From assembly GCA_965222655.1 (NCBI GenBank), contig CBDCUP010000003.1, forward strand, positions 310,001 to 374,000: DNA of 64,000 nt, written 5' to 3'. A program made the translations under genes and the position numbers. Below the pieces are notes generated by a model. The model did not search any database. It had not been told where the DNA came from and worked only from the letters and a program-made list of their open reading frames with translations. The DNA comes from CAUZIZ01 sp965222655. GTDB taxonomy: Bacteria > Acidobacteriota > UBA6911 > RPQK01 > JAJDTT01. This document shows, piece after piece, positions 36,001 to 46,100 of this stretch. Position 1 is the stretch's first letter. Each line of letters starts with the position of its first letter.

Positions 36001-37409
36001 CTCTTCTTCCCCTCGGCAGAAAATAATTCTCTGAAACTCTTCTTCGGGACGCGGGGAAGGTCCCGATACCGGGTCCAGCCATTGAGGACCGGTAGCGGAA
36101 TCCTGGGACCCTTTTCCGTAAAAAACCATCCCTGGGCCGCACGCATCAGCTTTGAGAACCATACAAAGCGATGGGACGAGCTCATACTCCAGGCCCAGAC
36201 CTGCATGGACCATTTTTCCAGAGGAATGTGGCTGGCTTTATCGTTTTTTCTTCGCTGAACGCGTTCTCGAAGTTTGAGCAGGATATGAGGAATCTCGATC
36301 TTCACCGGACATGTTTCATAGCAGGCCCCGCAAAGTGAGGAGGCGAAGGGATGCTCGGGGGCTTCCTCCGCAGACAACAGCTGCGGAGTGAGGATCGCAC
36401 CGATCGGACCCGGATAGGTAGAGCGATAGGCGTGGCCACCAATTCGCTGGTATACGGGACACACGTTGAGACACGCTCCGCAGCGAATGCACGCCAGGGT
36501 CTGGCGCAGAAACGTATCAGCAAGAATCTTGCTGCGTCCGTTGTCGATCAGCACCAGGTAGAACTCGCCCGGTCCATCTAGTTCGTCCGGCCGGCGCGGA
36601 CCGTTGATGAGATTGACATAGCTGGTTATCTTCTGACCGGTAGCGCTCCTGGTGAGGAGTTTCAGAAAGACAGAGAGATCATGGGCTCGTGGGACCACCT
36701 TTTCGATTCCCATTAGCGCAATGTGAACCTCAGGAACCGAGGCTGAGAGGCGAGCATTGCCCTCGTTCTCCACCACGACTATGGTCCCGGTTTCGGCGAC
36801 TCCGAAATTGACGCCCGTAATTCCAAGTCGGGCCGTCAAGAAATGGGTTCGCAGGATTCTGCGCGCCGTAGCGGTGATCTGCTGCACGTCATCTGTGGGA
36901 GGCATGTTCACCTTCTCGGTGAACAGATCAGCCACTTCCTGCCTCGACTTGTGCAGTGCAGGGGCAATGATATGGAACGGAGTCTCCCCGGCCAGCTGGA
37001 CGATGTACTCGCCCAGATCGGTCTCAATAGGCTCAATATGAGCCGCCTCCAGGCCCTTGTTCAGGTGGATCTCTTCGCCCAACATGGTCTTGCTCTTGAC
37101 CACCTTGGTCATGCCTTTTTCATGAGCCAGACGGGTGATGAAGCTGAGGGCCTCTTCTCCGTTCTCGACCCACACCACTTTCCCTCCCTGCTCAACCACC
37201 CGCTCTTCCAGCTGCTCCAGGTAGAAATCGAGGCGGGCGAGGGTGTGTTCCTTTACATCGTGAGCATACTGGCGCAGGGTCTCCCAGTTCGGTACCGCTG
37301 CCACCGCTTGATCGCGGGAGTGCAGGGCGGTGCGGACAACCGCCGACATGTTTGCTTGCAGCTGTGGATTCGAGAGGGCCGAGGCAGCGTCCAAACGAAT
37401 TCTAGTCAT
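35997..37409 (-). CDS. lutB: LutB iron-sulfur protein, lactate utilisation
   Basis: A 470-residue protein. The N-terminal two-thirds are a LUD domain (GVNFGVAETGTIVVVENEGN). Two ferredoxin-type cluster motifs follow: CIRCGACLNVCPVY and CGACYETCPVKIEIP. The ATG at 37409 overlaps the lutA stop by eight bases; the ORF extends a few codons further without similarity. It transfers electrons from lactate oxidation. Confidence 0.92.
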   Translation of the reverse strand: MTRIRLDAASALSNPQLQANMSAVVRTALHSRDQAVAAVPNWETLRQYAHDVKEHTLARLDFYLEQLEERVVEQGGKVVWVENGEEALSFITRLAHEKGMTKVVKSKTMLGEEIHLNKGLEAAHIEPIETDLGEYIVQLAGETPFHIIAPALHKSRQEVADLFTEKVNMPPTDDVQQITATARRILRTHFLTARLGITGVNFGVAETGTIVVVENEGNARLSASVPEVHIALMGIEKVVPRAHDLSVFLKLLTRSATGQKITSYVNLINGPRRPDELDGPGEFYLVLIDNGRSKILADTFLRQTLACIRCGACLNVCPVYQRIGGHAYRSTYPGPIGAILTPQLLSAEEAPEHPFASSLCGACYETCPVKIEIPHILLKLRERVQRRKNDKASHIPLEKWSMQVWAWSMSSSHRFVWFSKLMRAAQGWFFTEKGPRIPLPVLNGWTRYRDLPRVPKKSFRELFSAEGKKS

Positions 37410-38127
37410 CGAAATGCGCCAAGAGTTCCGCCAAGTGCATCGTCTCAACCGGCACTTGTGCCCGCTTCAGTAGTCCGTCTATGTGCATGAGACAGCTGAC
37501 GTCGTTCGAGACGACGTATCTGGCTCCAGACTGGCGAATCCAAGCAACCTTGTCGTCTCCGATGGCCGCCGAGACGTCCGCAAACTTGACCGAGAAGGTG
37601 CCCCCAAAACCGCAACATCGATTCGAGTTGTCCATCTCGCGAAAATCGATTCCCTCAACGCCTGCGATGAGGCGGCGAGGCTCACCGGAGATTCCCAACT
37701 CGCGAAGCTGGTGGCAGGAATCGTGGTAGGTTACCACTTCGGGAAAGCGTGCACCGGTCGCATCCTTGCCCAGGACCGAGACCAGAAAATAGGAAAGCTC
37801 GTAGGTGCGTTGCGCGATCTCTTCTGCCAACTGCCGTTCGGCTGACCCCGCTTCAAAAAGGTCGGGTATGAAGACCTTTATCATGGTCGAGCAGGATCCC
37901 GAAGGAACCACGATTGGACCGGAATCCTTGTAGGTCTGGAGGAAGCTTCGTGCGACGCTGGCTGCCTCATCGACATAGCCGCTATTGAATGCCGGCTGGC
38001 CGCAACAGGTCTGAGCGGGATCGAAGTCCACTTCCACCCCAAGCTTCTTCAGGACCTTGACAGCACTAAGGCCCACCTGAGGGAAGAGCTGGTCCACCAA
38101 ACACGTGACAAAAAGAGAAACTCTCAT
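37402..38127 (-). CDS. lutA: LutA, CCG-domain subunit of lactate oxidase
   Basis: A 241-residue protein beginning MRVSLFVTCLVDQLFP with two cysteine-rich CCG motifs (TCCGQPAFNSG and NRCCGFGG) and HDSCH. These bind Fe-S clusters as in heterodisulfide reductase and glycolate oxidase subunits. The frame is open to 38241, but homology starts at 38127. It is the first gene of a run lutA-lutB-lutC-SDR-queD-queC with overlaps or short gaps. Confidence 0.92.
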   Translation of the reverse strand: MRVSLFVTCLVDQLFPQVGLSAVKVLKKLGVEVDFDPAQTCCGQPAFNSGYVDEAASVARSFLQTYKDSGPIVVPSGSCSTMIKVFIPDLFEAGSAERQLAEEIAQRTYELSYFLVSVLGKDATGARFPEVVTYHDSCHQLRELGISGEPRRLIAGVEGIDFREMDNSNRCCGFGGTFSVKFADVSAAIGDDKVAWIRQSGARYVVSNDVSCLMHIDGLLKRAQVPVETMHLAELLAHFDD

Positions 38128-38336
38128 AACCCCGACCGCCTCGAGAAACCGATACTGCCTGTCGCCTTGATACTCTAGGTTCTTCCTCCCACTTTGTAAA
38201 TGTGGTCGCCCGTCAGGAGCGCTCGCAGTTTCAAAAGCCATTATTTGAACTTAAAAGAGGATGAAACTGTCTAATCGGGGAATAAAAGGGAACCCACATT
38301 GCATTCAGGGAGTGAATAAGGTTCTGAAATGAACAA

Positions 38337-38396
38337 TTCGAACGGGATGAAGGGTTCGAAGGGTTCGAACGGGATGAACATTTCGAACGGGATGTT
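38337..38396. repeat. Nine-base-period tandem repeat upstream of the sigma factor gene
   Basis: TTCGAACGGGATGAA occurs at 38337-38351 and 38364-38378, with a shortened copy at 38382-38394 and an extra TTCGAAGGG unit between. The array has a 9-base phase (TTCGAACGG GATGAAGGG TTCGAAGGG ...). TTCGAA is palindromic, so it may be a set of binding sites or simply a slippage repeat. It lies about 80 bases before the sigma gene start. Confidence 0.7.
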
Positions 38397-38474
38397 TGGA
38401 CTGCTGACGGGTCGACCAGGTCTTCGTTGACCGGTTCGCAGGCGGCCGATAGGCGATAAGGAGGAAGTGAGGAA

Positions 38475-39056
38475 ATGGATTCCTTTGGACACACCGATGG
38501 CGGTGCCTTTGAGAAACTGGTAGAGAAGTATGGAAAGAGCCTCTATGCGGTGAGCTTTCAGATCTTGAAAAACTCCCAGGACGCAGAGGACGCAGTACAG
38601 GAGACCTTCCTCAAGGCGTTCCGGGCCATCGACAGGTTCCGCGGGGACTCGTCCCTCTACACCTGGCTCTACCGAATTGCCCAGAATCAATCCTTGATGA
38701 AATTAAGGAAGCGAAACCGAGCAATCACCGTATCTCTCGATGCCTGGACAACCCCTTCAGCAGGCGAACAACAGGAAGACCTTTCCCCGGCCCACTGGCT
38801 CCGAAGCCAAAGCCCTGACCCTGGTCTGTCGCTGCACACTCGCCAGCTATCGGAGTTCATAAGACACTGTGTCCAGGAGCTGCCGGACAACTACCGCCAG
38901 GCCTATCTCTTGAAGGACGTCAAGAGTCTCTCCGAGAACCAGGTGTGCCGGAGGCTTGGAATCTCGAAGCCCAGCATGAAGAGTAGGGTCCACCGGGCGA
39001 GAGTCCTGGTAAGGAAGCGCGTCAGAGATCATTTCTTCAAACCGTGTGTCAACTGA
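38475..39056 (+). CDS. ECF-type RNA polymerase sigma factor
   Basis: A 193-residue sigma70-family ECF factor. Region 2 (about 10-75) includes DAEDAVQETFLKAFRAIDRF and SSLYTWLYRIAQN. Region 4 (about 125-180) has ELPDNYRQAYLLKDVKSLS and the helix-turn-helix RRLGISKPSMKSRVHRAR. A strong AGGAGG lies 10 bases upstream. No anti-sigma gene follows, so it may be regulated by transcription or by a distant partner. A tandem repeat array lies directly upstream. Confidence 0.92.
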   Translation: MDSFGHTDGGAFEKLVEKYGKSLYAVSFQILKNSQDAEDAVQETFLKAFRAIDRFRGDSSLYTWLYRIAQNQSLMKLRKRNRAITVSLDAWTTPSAGEQQEDLSPAHWLRSQSPDPGLSLHTRQLSEFIRHCVQELPDNYRQAYLLKDVKSLSENQVCRRLGISKPSMKSRVHRARVLVRKRVRDHFFKPCVN

Positions 39057-39060
39057 AGCG

Positions 39061-39116
39061 GTCTCGCCCCCAGACGCGCTGGCCCCTCTGAGAAGGAAAT
39101 TTCAGTCGAGCGACGT
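39061..39116. repeat. Dispersed repeat A, flank module only
   Basis: GCCCCCAGACGCGCTGGCCC and CTGAGAAGGAAATTTCAGTC match the flank module next to other copies of repeat A (compare 23951-24000). The palindromic arms are absent. It lies between the sigma factor gene and the PQQ-like gene. Confidence 0.6.
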
Positions 39117-39220
39117 ACTCCAACCAAACGAAGCTTCACCGTAGCGAAGCCACCCCGGACGAACGGTAGCCGTAATGGTATAGACCAGATATCATGGTCG
39201 ACTCAGGGAAGGTGGCGAGT

Positions 39221-40573
39221 ATGCAGTCGACAAATCAAATTCGGACACTGAGAAAGTCAGGCCTGGCTCGATGGGGTAGCCTCGCGTTGATACTCGGATT
39301 CTGGTCTGCCAGTCCCGATGTCCTGGGAGACGATTGGCCTCAGTGGCGAGGACCGAAGCGCGACGGAGTCTGGCGGGAAACGGGCATCGTCAAGCAGCTG
39401 CCCTCGAAACTGTCGTTCCACTGGCGAACCCCGATTGGTGAGGGCTATGCCGGTCCAGCGGTCGTCGGAAATCGCGTTTACCTGACGGATCTGGTCCCGC
39501 GGGATGAATCGTCCGAGGCCAAAGCCACAGAACGCGTTCTCTGCCTCGATTCTGAGAGCGGGAAGATCGTATGGAAATACGAATACGCCACTTCCTACAC
39601 CCTCTCCTATCCCGAAGGTCCCCGGGCCACACCCACCGTCCACTCGGGAAAGGTCTACTCCCTGGGTGCCATGGGAGACCTATTTTGCCTGGACGCTGCC
39701 ACGGGAAAGCTCCTCTGGTCGAGATCCTATTTGGAAGACTACGGTGCGAAGGTGCCGGTCTGGGGCTTTAGCTCGGCTCCTTTGGTTGACGGCCGCAAAT
39801 TGATCCTGATAGCCGGAGGCTCTGACGATCGTTGTGTCCTGGCTCTCGACAAGGATACAGGAGCGACGATCTGGAAGGCCCTGACCGCGGAGGAGCCTGG
39901 CTATTCGGCACCAGTGATTTTCGAGACCGGCGGTAAGCGGCAGCTCATCATCTGGAATCCCAGCGGCCTCTACGGGCTGGATCCGGAGACGGGGAAGCGC
40001 TATTGGGAACAGGAATTCCCGATAAGGAACGGTCTCTGTCTGGCCACTCCAATATTCGATTTGAAGCGACAGCTCTTATTCGTGAGCGCCTTCTACAACG
40101 GTCCATTGATGATGCGGCCCGACGCGCACCAACCCTCGGTCAGCGTGCTTTGGAAGGGTAAAAGTGAGAGCGAAATCGAGACAGACGGCCTTCATTCCCT
40201 CATGTGCACGCCGGTGCTGCAGGAAGGCTACCTCTACGGCATCGACAGCTACGGAGAGCTCCGCTGCCTGAACGCCAAGACCGGCGAAAGGATCTGGACG
40301 ACGCTTGACGCCACCGGCAAAGATCGTTGGTGGAACGCTTTCTTGATTAAACACGAAGATCGGTTCTTCATCTGTAACGAGCAGGGAGAATTGATCATCG
40401 CCAAGCTTTCCCCGGAGGGATATCGCGAAACCAGCCGGGCTTTCCTTATCGAACCTACCAATCCGATAAGGCGAAGGATGGTAGTCTGGTCCCATCCAGC
40501 CTTTGCCAGGAAATCCATCTTCGCTCGCAACTCGAAAGAGATTGTTCGAGTCGACCTGTCGGCCAAGGATTGA
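39221..40573 (+). CDS. Exported PQQ-like beta-propeller protein
   Basis: About 450 residues with an N-terminal signal peptide (ARWGSLALILGFWSASPDVLG) and DDWPQWRGPKRDGVW, the usual start of PQQ-like propellers in planctomycetes and acidobacteria. Repeated blade motifs such as LCLDSESGKIVWKYEY, FCLDAATGKLLWSRSY and RCLNAKTGERIWTT follow. These proteins act in the periplasm; most have no known substrate and may not bind PQQ. I chose the ATG at 39221, which has AGGGAAGG before it, over the one at 39194. Confidence 0.85.
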   Translation: MQSTNQIRTLRKSGLARWGSLALILGFWSASPDVLGDDWPQWRGPKRDGVWRETGIVKQLPSKLSFHWRTPIGEGYAGPAVVGNRVYLTDLVPRDESSEAKATERVLCLDSESGKIVWKYEYATSYTLSYPEGPRATPTVHSGKVYSLGAMGDLFCLDAATGKLLWSRSYLEDYGAKVPVWGFSSAPLVDGRKLILIAGGSDDRCVLALDKDTGATIWKALTAEEPGYSAPVIFETGGKRQLIIWNPSGLYGLDPETGKRYWEQEFPIRNGLCLATPIFDLKRQLLFVSAFYNGPLMMRPDAHQPSVSVLWKGKSESEIETDGLHSLMCTPVLQEGYLYGIDSYGELRCLNAKTGERIWTTLDATGKDRWWNAFLIKHEDRFFICNEQGELIIAKLSPEGYRETSRAFLIEPTNPIRRRMVVWSHPAFARKSIFARNSKEIVRVDLSAKD

Positions 40574-40577
40574 GCTC

Positions 40578-42038
40578 TTACTGCTCTGCAGACAGGGCGT
40601 GTCGCCGCAGATAGCGAAGGCTCTGCCTCACATCGCTATCGGGGATTTGAAGACCCTGTTCCGCGATGTACCCCATCATCTTTCTAGTAACAGCCGGCCA
40701 GGCCTCTCGGGAATAGGCTCGAGGATCTGGCAGCGCGTGGCAGCTACCACAGGCTCGCTTGAATGCCAGAGCGTCGGGAGAATTATCTGTTTCCATGGCG
40801 ACGGGCAAGGTGCTGCTCAGGACCGTAGGCGAGACACCCTTTCTCCCTTCAGAGAACTTGATCCGGCGATAGTCGATCAAGGACAGCGTCAATAGATAGG
40901 TGTTGGCACCATCCAGGGTTCCCACTTTGATCCCACTGGTAGGAGGCTTCGTCAGTCCCCACAGTTGCATGGCTCGTGGAAGCCTCCAGAGACCTTCCTC
41001 ATCCTGGGACTTGACATATCCGTTGATCGAAGCGTCCAGCTCTGGAAAACGATATCCAGCAATCAACAACGCACGCACCGCCAGGCTGCGAAAGGCGGGG
41101 ACCTCCACCAGCGGAAAGTTCGATTTCCAACCATCCTTAACCAACTGCTCCATATGTGTCAGGCAGCGCTCGTAGGCGGCGTCCTTGTCGAGACCGAACT
41201 TGTGGGTCGCGAAGACGTACCAGGACAGGCCTATGAAATCTCCCGCCAGGCGTGGATGAAAGCTGAGAATCCGGTCCACGAGCCCTCTTCGCAGGTCGCT
41301 CACGCGAACGTCGGTGACGGGTACTCCCGCTTTGAGAAGGGCATAGAGAAACTTGGCACTGTTCTCGACATCCGGAACCGGACCTCCATGTTCCCATCCA
41401 TGCTTGCCGGTGAGAGACAGTTTTGCATCGCCAACCGATTGGATAATGTTGCCCGACTGTCTCATCGTGAATATGCGATCTTCTACCGGTAGAGAGGGCG
41501 GGGGCGAAAAAGGGAGGGAGAGGTTTCTGAGGGCCCATCCGTAACCCTTCTCGACCAGATCCCTGTAGCCAAAATTCGCCAGAGCGTACATCCCCTTGGC
41601 GTGCAGACATCCCTCGTGAGACCAAAGCCAGTTGCCTTCGTCCTTGTCAAACTGAGTAAGGAACCAATCGTGTACTTGACTGAGTAGGGGATCGCTGCGT
41701 GGAATCCCCAGGTCCTCGAAGTACATCAAGTAGTGGGTCAGCAAGTAGAGCTGGAACGCAACATACGCCTTGGGTCCGTAACGTTTCTCGTTGCTCTGCG
41801 AGTCCTTGTAGTCGACGTACCCTGTGGAGACAACGTCGTAGGAAGTCCGGACAAATTCCCGGATGAAACCCTCGGTACCTTTCTGAATCGCGGTGTCCAG
41901 CTCGGCCTTCGTCGGAGCCCCTGCTACCGGCGGAGAAGGGATCTCCCCTTGAGAAGCGGCCAAGGTTCCGGCACCAATAATCGGAGGAAGGCCCAGGAGA
42001 AGTAGGCCAATCAGCAGGCTAGTGAGCGATCTCTGCAT
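40578..42038 (-). CDS. Exported alpha/alpha-toroid protein with a C-terminal monohaem cytochrome domain
   Basis: A 486-residue protein. The signal peptide is MQRSLTSLLIGLLLLGLPP. Residues about 50-400 show repeated helical hairpins (WLWSHEGCLHAKGMYALANF, AFRSLAVRALLIAGYRFPEL) like a prenyltransferase or squalene-cyclase toroid, without the DXDD catalytic motif. Near the end CGSCHALPDP is a haem c site, with a possible Met ligand in TRKMMGYI. It is likely periplasmic, but the role is unknown. It is convergent with the PQQ-like gene, four bases apart. Confidence 0.7.
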   Translation of the reverse strand: MQRSLTSLLIGLLLLGLPPIIGAGTLAASQGEIPSPPVAGAPTKAELDTAIQKGTEGFIREFVRTSYDVVSTGYVDYKDSQSNEKRYGPKAYVAFQLYLLTHYLMYFEDLGIPRSDPLLSQVHDWFLTQFDKDEGNWLWSHEGCLHAKGMYALANFGYRDLVEKGYGWALRNLSLPFSPPPSLPVEDRIFTMRQSGNIIQSVGDAKLSLTGKHGWEHGGPVPDVENSAKFLYALLKAGVPVTDVRVSDLRRGLVDRILSFHPRLAGDFIGLSWYVFATHKFGLDKDAAYERCLTHMEQLVKDGWKSNFPLVEVPAFRSLAVRALLIAGYRFPELDASINGYVKSQDEEGLWRLPRAMQLWGLTKPPTSGIKVGTLDGANTYLLTLSLIDYRRIKFSEGRKGVSPTVLSSTLPVAMETDNSPDALAFKRACGSCHALPDPRAYSREAWPAVTRKMMGYIAEQGLQIPDSDVRQSLRYLRRHALSAEQ

Positions 42039-42109
42039 AAAGAAGCGCCAACAAAGTCCAGCTTAGCTGAAAACTCCGGAGCGGGACAAGTTTCGTTAAC
42101 GAGCGCAGC

Positions 42110-42187
42110 TTTGGCCTCCAGGCCGAAGTATTCTTCTTCTTGCGAGCCTTTGGCTCGAAGCATCGCGGCCTGGAGACCGCCGCCACG
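42110..42187. repeat. Dispersed repeat A, full palindrome
   Basis: TTTGGCCTCCAGGCCGAAG and CGCGGCCTGGAGACCGCCG are the outer arms, and GCGAGCCTTTGGCTCGAAG is the inner hairpin. It sits between the divergent starts of the toroid protein and the sugar isomerase, so it may overlap their promoters. Confidence 0.8.
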
Positions 42188-42200
42188 AAAGGAGTGTGCT

Positions 42201-43079
42201 GTGAACAGAAGAATGTTTTTTACGTCAACATTGGCCGCTTCGAGCGCGCTGAATCTGAATCCATCCCTGAAAGGGGCTTCCGTCGAAAACCATACGCCTG
42301 GAAATCGCCAAGGGCTTCATCTCGGAACGGTCACCTACAATCTGGGGCGCTCCTGGGACATCGAGACCATTATCAAGAACTGCACGGAAACCAAGTTCGA
42401 GGGGGTAGAGCTGCGCAGTACCCACGCTCATGGGATCGAGATCGACACCCCGGCGGCCAGGCGCAAAGAGGTCCGCAAGCGATTCGAAGACTCGCCGGTA
42501 CGCGTGGTCCAAATCGGCAGCGCCTGTGAGTATCACTCCCCCGATCCGGCCGTGGTCCGGAGCAACATCGAAGAAACCAAGGCTTTCGTGAAGCTGGCAG
42601 ACGATTTGGGAGCCCGGGGCGTCAAGGTGCGCCCCAATGGACTTCCGGCTGAAGTGCCGGAAGAGAAGACGCTGCAGCAGATCGGCCGATCTCTTTCAGA
42701 ATGTGCGGCCTTTGCTGCTGACCATGGTGTCCAGATCAGACTCGAGGTTCACGGGAGGGAGACCTCCCGACTGCCCCGGATCAAGAAGATCATGGATCAC
42801 GCCAATCACCCGAATGCTCGAATCTGCTGGAACTCGAATCCGACAGATCTGCTGGATGCAGGTGTGGAGGAGAACTTCAACAGTGTCAGTTCCTATATAA
42901 GCCTGGTCCACATGCGCGATCTATTCGTCGAAGAATACCCGTGGAGACAGCTGTTCGGCCTGTTGAAGAAGATTGATTACAACGGCTTCTGCATGGCCGA
43001 AATCCCTGAAAGTACAGATCCAATCAGAGTCATGAAATACTACCGGACCCTGTTTCGCGCCTATCAGGGCATCGTCTGA
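42201..43079 (+). CDS. Sugar phosphate isomerase/epimerase family protein, Tat-exported
   Basis: About 292 residues. The GTG at 42201 with AAAGGAG before it gives an N-terminus NRRMFFTSTLAASSAL, a twin-arginine-like export signal. The rest is a xylose isomerase-like TIM barrel with GVELRSTHAHGIE, LEVHGRETS, CWNSNPTDLL and SLVHMRDLFVEEYPW, where Glu, His and Asp residues would bind the metal. Such proteins are very common in planctomycetes and acidobacteria; the sugar substrate is unknown. Confidence 0.83.
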   Translation: MNRRMFFTSTLAASSALNLNPSLKGASVENHTPGNRQGLHLGTVTYNLGRSWDIETIIKNCTETKFEGVELRSTHAHGIEIDTPAARRKEVRKRFEDSPVRVVQIGSACEYHSPDPAVVRSNIEETKAFVKLADDLGARGVKVRPNGLPAEVPEEKTLQQIGRSLSECAAFAADHGVQIRLEVHGRETSRLPRIKKIMDHANHPNARICWNSNPTDLLDAGVEENFNSVSSYISLVHMRDLFVEEYPWRQLFGLLKKIDYNGFCMAEIPESTDPIRVMKYYRTLFRAYQGIV

Positions 43080-43136
43080 GGGCGGACGAAATCCAAGACC
43101 CTATGGCTGGGAAATCTACAAAAACAAGGTGATGAC

Positions 43137-46100
43137 ATGACGAACAAAGTTTGGATTGGAGTTCTTGTTGGGTTCTGGACCTTCTCGGTACCGGCATCTG
43201 CCGAGATCTGGCATGGCCTTTACACCGATGCGACGAGCTATGCAATCGGCGACACCATCAAGGTCTACGGCTCCGCCCCCAACCAGGAGATCGTCATCCG
43301 GCTCGTAAGACTAGATAAAGGCTGGACCGAAGTCGCACGCAGCGATGTGTTGGAAGTTGGTCCACAGTCATCGCTTGTGGGTTCGTTTCTCGAGTACCCC
43401 AACGTATCCCTGGCGGGTAGAACTTCGTTCACGCTGGAGGGGTGGTTTCACCCCACGCTGCTGGGCGGCGACACGGTGGTAGTCGCCGGCCAGTTCGGTA
43501 TGAACGAGGCCGCCGCCGCTATCATCATCACCCCCGACGGACGGTTGGCCGCTTATGTGAGCGATACACCGCAGACAGATCCGGCTCGACTCGCCCTTGC
43601 CCCGCTTCCTCCCAACTTCGACACCTGGCTCGACTCCTGGCGCCACCTGGCGCTCAGCTATGACGGCGCGCAGGTCAAGCTCTACGTGGACGGTATTCTT
43701 GCAGCACAGCGAGCACAGACCGGTGCGGTAGCCGAGGTTGCTGCACCGTTCCGGTTGGGGGCGCGCTCTGAAGCGCCAGGCGATCTCACGGGCGTCATCG
43801 ATGGTCGTCTCGACTCCTGGGCGTTGTGGCCGACGGCTCTGTCCGCCCCCCAGATCGAAGCGCGCCGACAGCGCGGGTTGGCGGAGACTGATCCGGCTCC
43901 GGATCCAGCAGAGGTCGATCTCTACCTCGACTTCGAAGGCCCTTATCCAAGTGTAGACGACGGCTCGAGCAACGAGCATGCCGGCGTCGTGACAAACCAC
44001 GGCCACCCCGGCGTGGCGGGTGTCACGGTCGAAGGCCGCGCCTTTCGCCTCAACCATGATCAGATCGTCGATGCCGGCTGGCAAGTAACTACCGAACTTG
44101 CCATCCCGTCTGATGTGGCATCGGGCATGTACGCGATTCAGGCGCTGCTCGGCCCCGACTTTACACCCACTCAAGGGGGTGATGAGGTATCTGTCAGGGC
44201 GATTGCCGTCAGGCCGGCGGCCACCGGGCCACACGCGCCGATCGCCGTGGTGCTGCCGACCAATACTTGGACCGCGTACAACCGTTGGCCAAGGTCCTAC
44301 GGTCCTGGTATCACGCCGCGGAGCCGTCAGCCTGGCGGTTGCGAAGGGTCAACTCCTCGACTCTGTCTCGAAGGTGGCAACAACTCGGCGTACAACGAGA
44401 TGGGTGACGGAAGATCACTGTCTTACTTCCATGGATGGCTACGTCCCTCGCGTGAAGCAAACCCCATGAAGCCGCGCGCAGCCATAGGGGGCTACAGTGT
44501 GCGCGCCCCCAACTCGATGTACCTGATGCAGTGGCTCGACGCGCAGGGTTTCGCCTACGATGTCTACAGTGACGACGACTTTGACACGGGTCTGATCTCG
44601 GCGGCAAACCACCGTGTCCTGATGCCGCACTCGCACCATGAGTACTGGTCCGACGGCATGCTCGAGGCACTCACCCAGTTCTTGGACAACGGCGGCAGCG
44701 TGGTAGCCCCGGCGGGTAACATTTTCACCTGGCGGGTCGTGTACGGCGCCAACCGCGTACAAGAGGTGCGTAAGTTCAGGCAAGCGCCTGTCCTTGGCGT
44801 GGCCGACCTCCAGAGCGGCATCGACCAAGCGTACCTGGGAAGTCTCAGGGCAGCAGCTTTGTGCAATGGTAGCGGCAGTTACCATGGGGGCGACAGCCAC
44901 AAGGCACTCGGCGTGGTGATTCACCTCACCCTGCCGTGCTCGGACAAGCCGTTCTGCTTCGGCCAATGGGCCGCTCTCAACACCGACCATTGGCTTTGGC
45001 AGGGCAGCGGCTTGAGCGACGACGAGCGCTTCGGATTTGGTCGCGAGACGTCAAATCCCTTGAAGCAGGCGTACGCTCTGGGACACGAGGCGGACACTTG
45101 GGTCGAGGGCATGCCGCTGCCGGGACTGGCCGAGGGGCAGCAGGCTGTGATCCTCGCTGAGGGCACGGACTTCGACCCAACTGATAGTTCAAAAGGTGGA
45201 ATTCCCGATGGCTTCCCAATCCCTGATGACATACCTGCACCCCCGCCCCGCACCTGTCAGAACATCCTGGACCTCATCGGAAGCGAATCGCCGGAGGACG
45301 GAAGGAGGGCGGTTACCAAGGCCGGCACCATTCTGTACTTCCCGCATAGCGGCGGCGGCCAGGTTCTAGTGATCGGCGCCAGTGCGACCCCCTGGGCATT
45401 GCAGAGCGATGCCAGGCTCTCAGGCCTGCTATTCCGGGCGCTCTCGTGCTTTGCCAACGACGTGGGGTGCGGTGGAATTCCCCCCGTAGTTTCTTATTTT
45501 CCTCAGATCGGTGATGGAATAGCGAGTACGATTCGCCTTCAGACCACTTTGTTCTTCGTCAACGCCGGCGAGGCTACAGCAGCGACCGTCGAGTTTCTGA
45601 ATTCGCAAGGTCCAATAGAAATGGAGCTGATTGGCGGCGCAAACGGCCCAGCTCCTATCGGGCCCAGCTCAACATTCTCCATTCCCTTGGGGCGGGGAGC
45701 CGCGGCTTCGTTTCAGACGAAGGGAACTGGGGACCTTGTTGTCGGGTACGCCAAGGTGACAGCGGGACAAAATGTGGGTGGAACCGCTGTCTTCACTCGC
45801 TCCGACGGAGGAGTCGTGGTCTATGAGGCCGGTGTCCCCTCTGCCAAGCCGATCAGCGAATTCAGTGTCTTTCTTGATTCCCGAGGCACAAGAGATACGG
45901 GATTGGCAATCGTGTACCCGCCTCAAGAGAGCGGAGAGAATGACGCGGCCCAGTTGGCGACCGCCAACGTGACCATGAGGGTCTACAGCAAGACTCTGGA
46001 TTTTCTCGGGGAGACCACGTTCACATTAGAGCCAGGCGCCCATCGAGCTCGATTCATCCGGGAGTTCTTCGAGGAGGAGAATCCCGATCTGGCGACCCAA

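Noticed and set aside
38337..38396. Possible CRISPR array
   Set aside because: Units are 9-15 bases and contiguous, with no unique spacers and no cas genes nearby.
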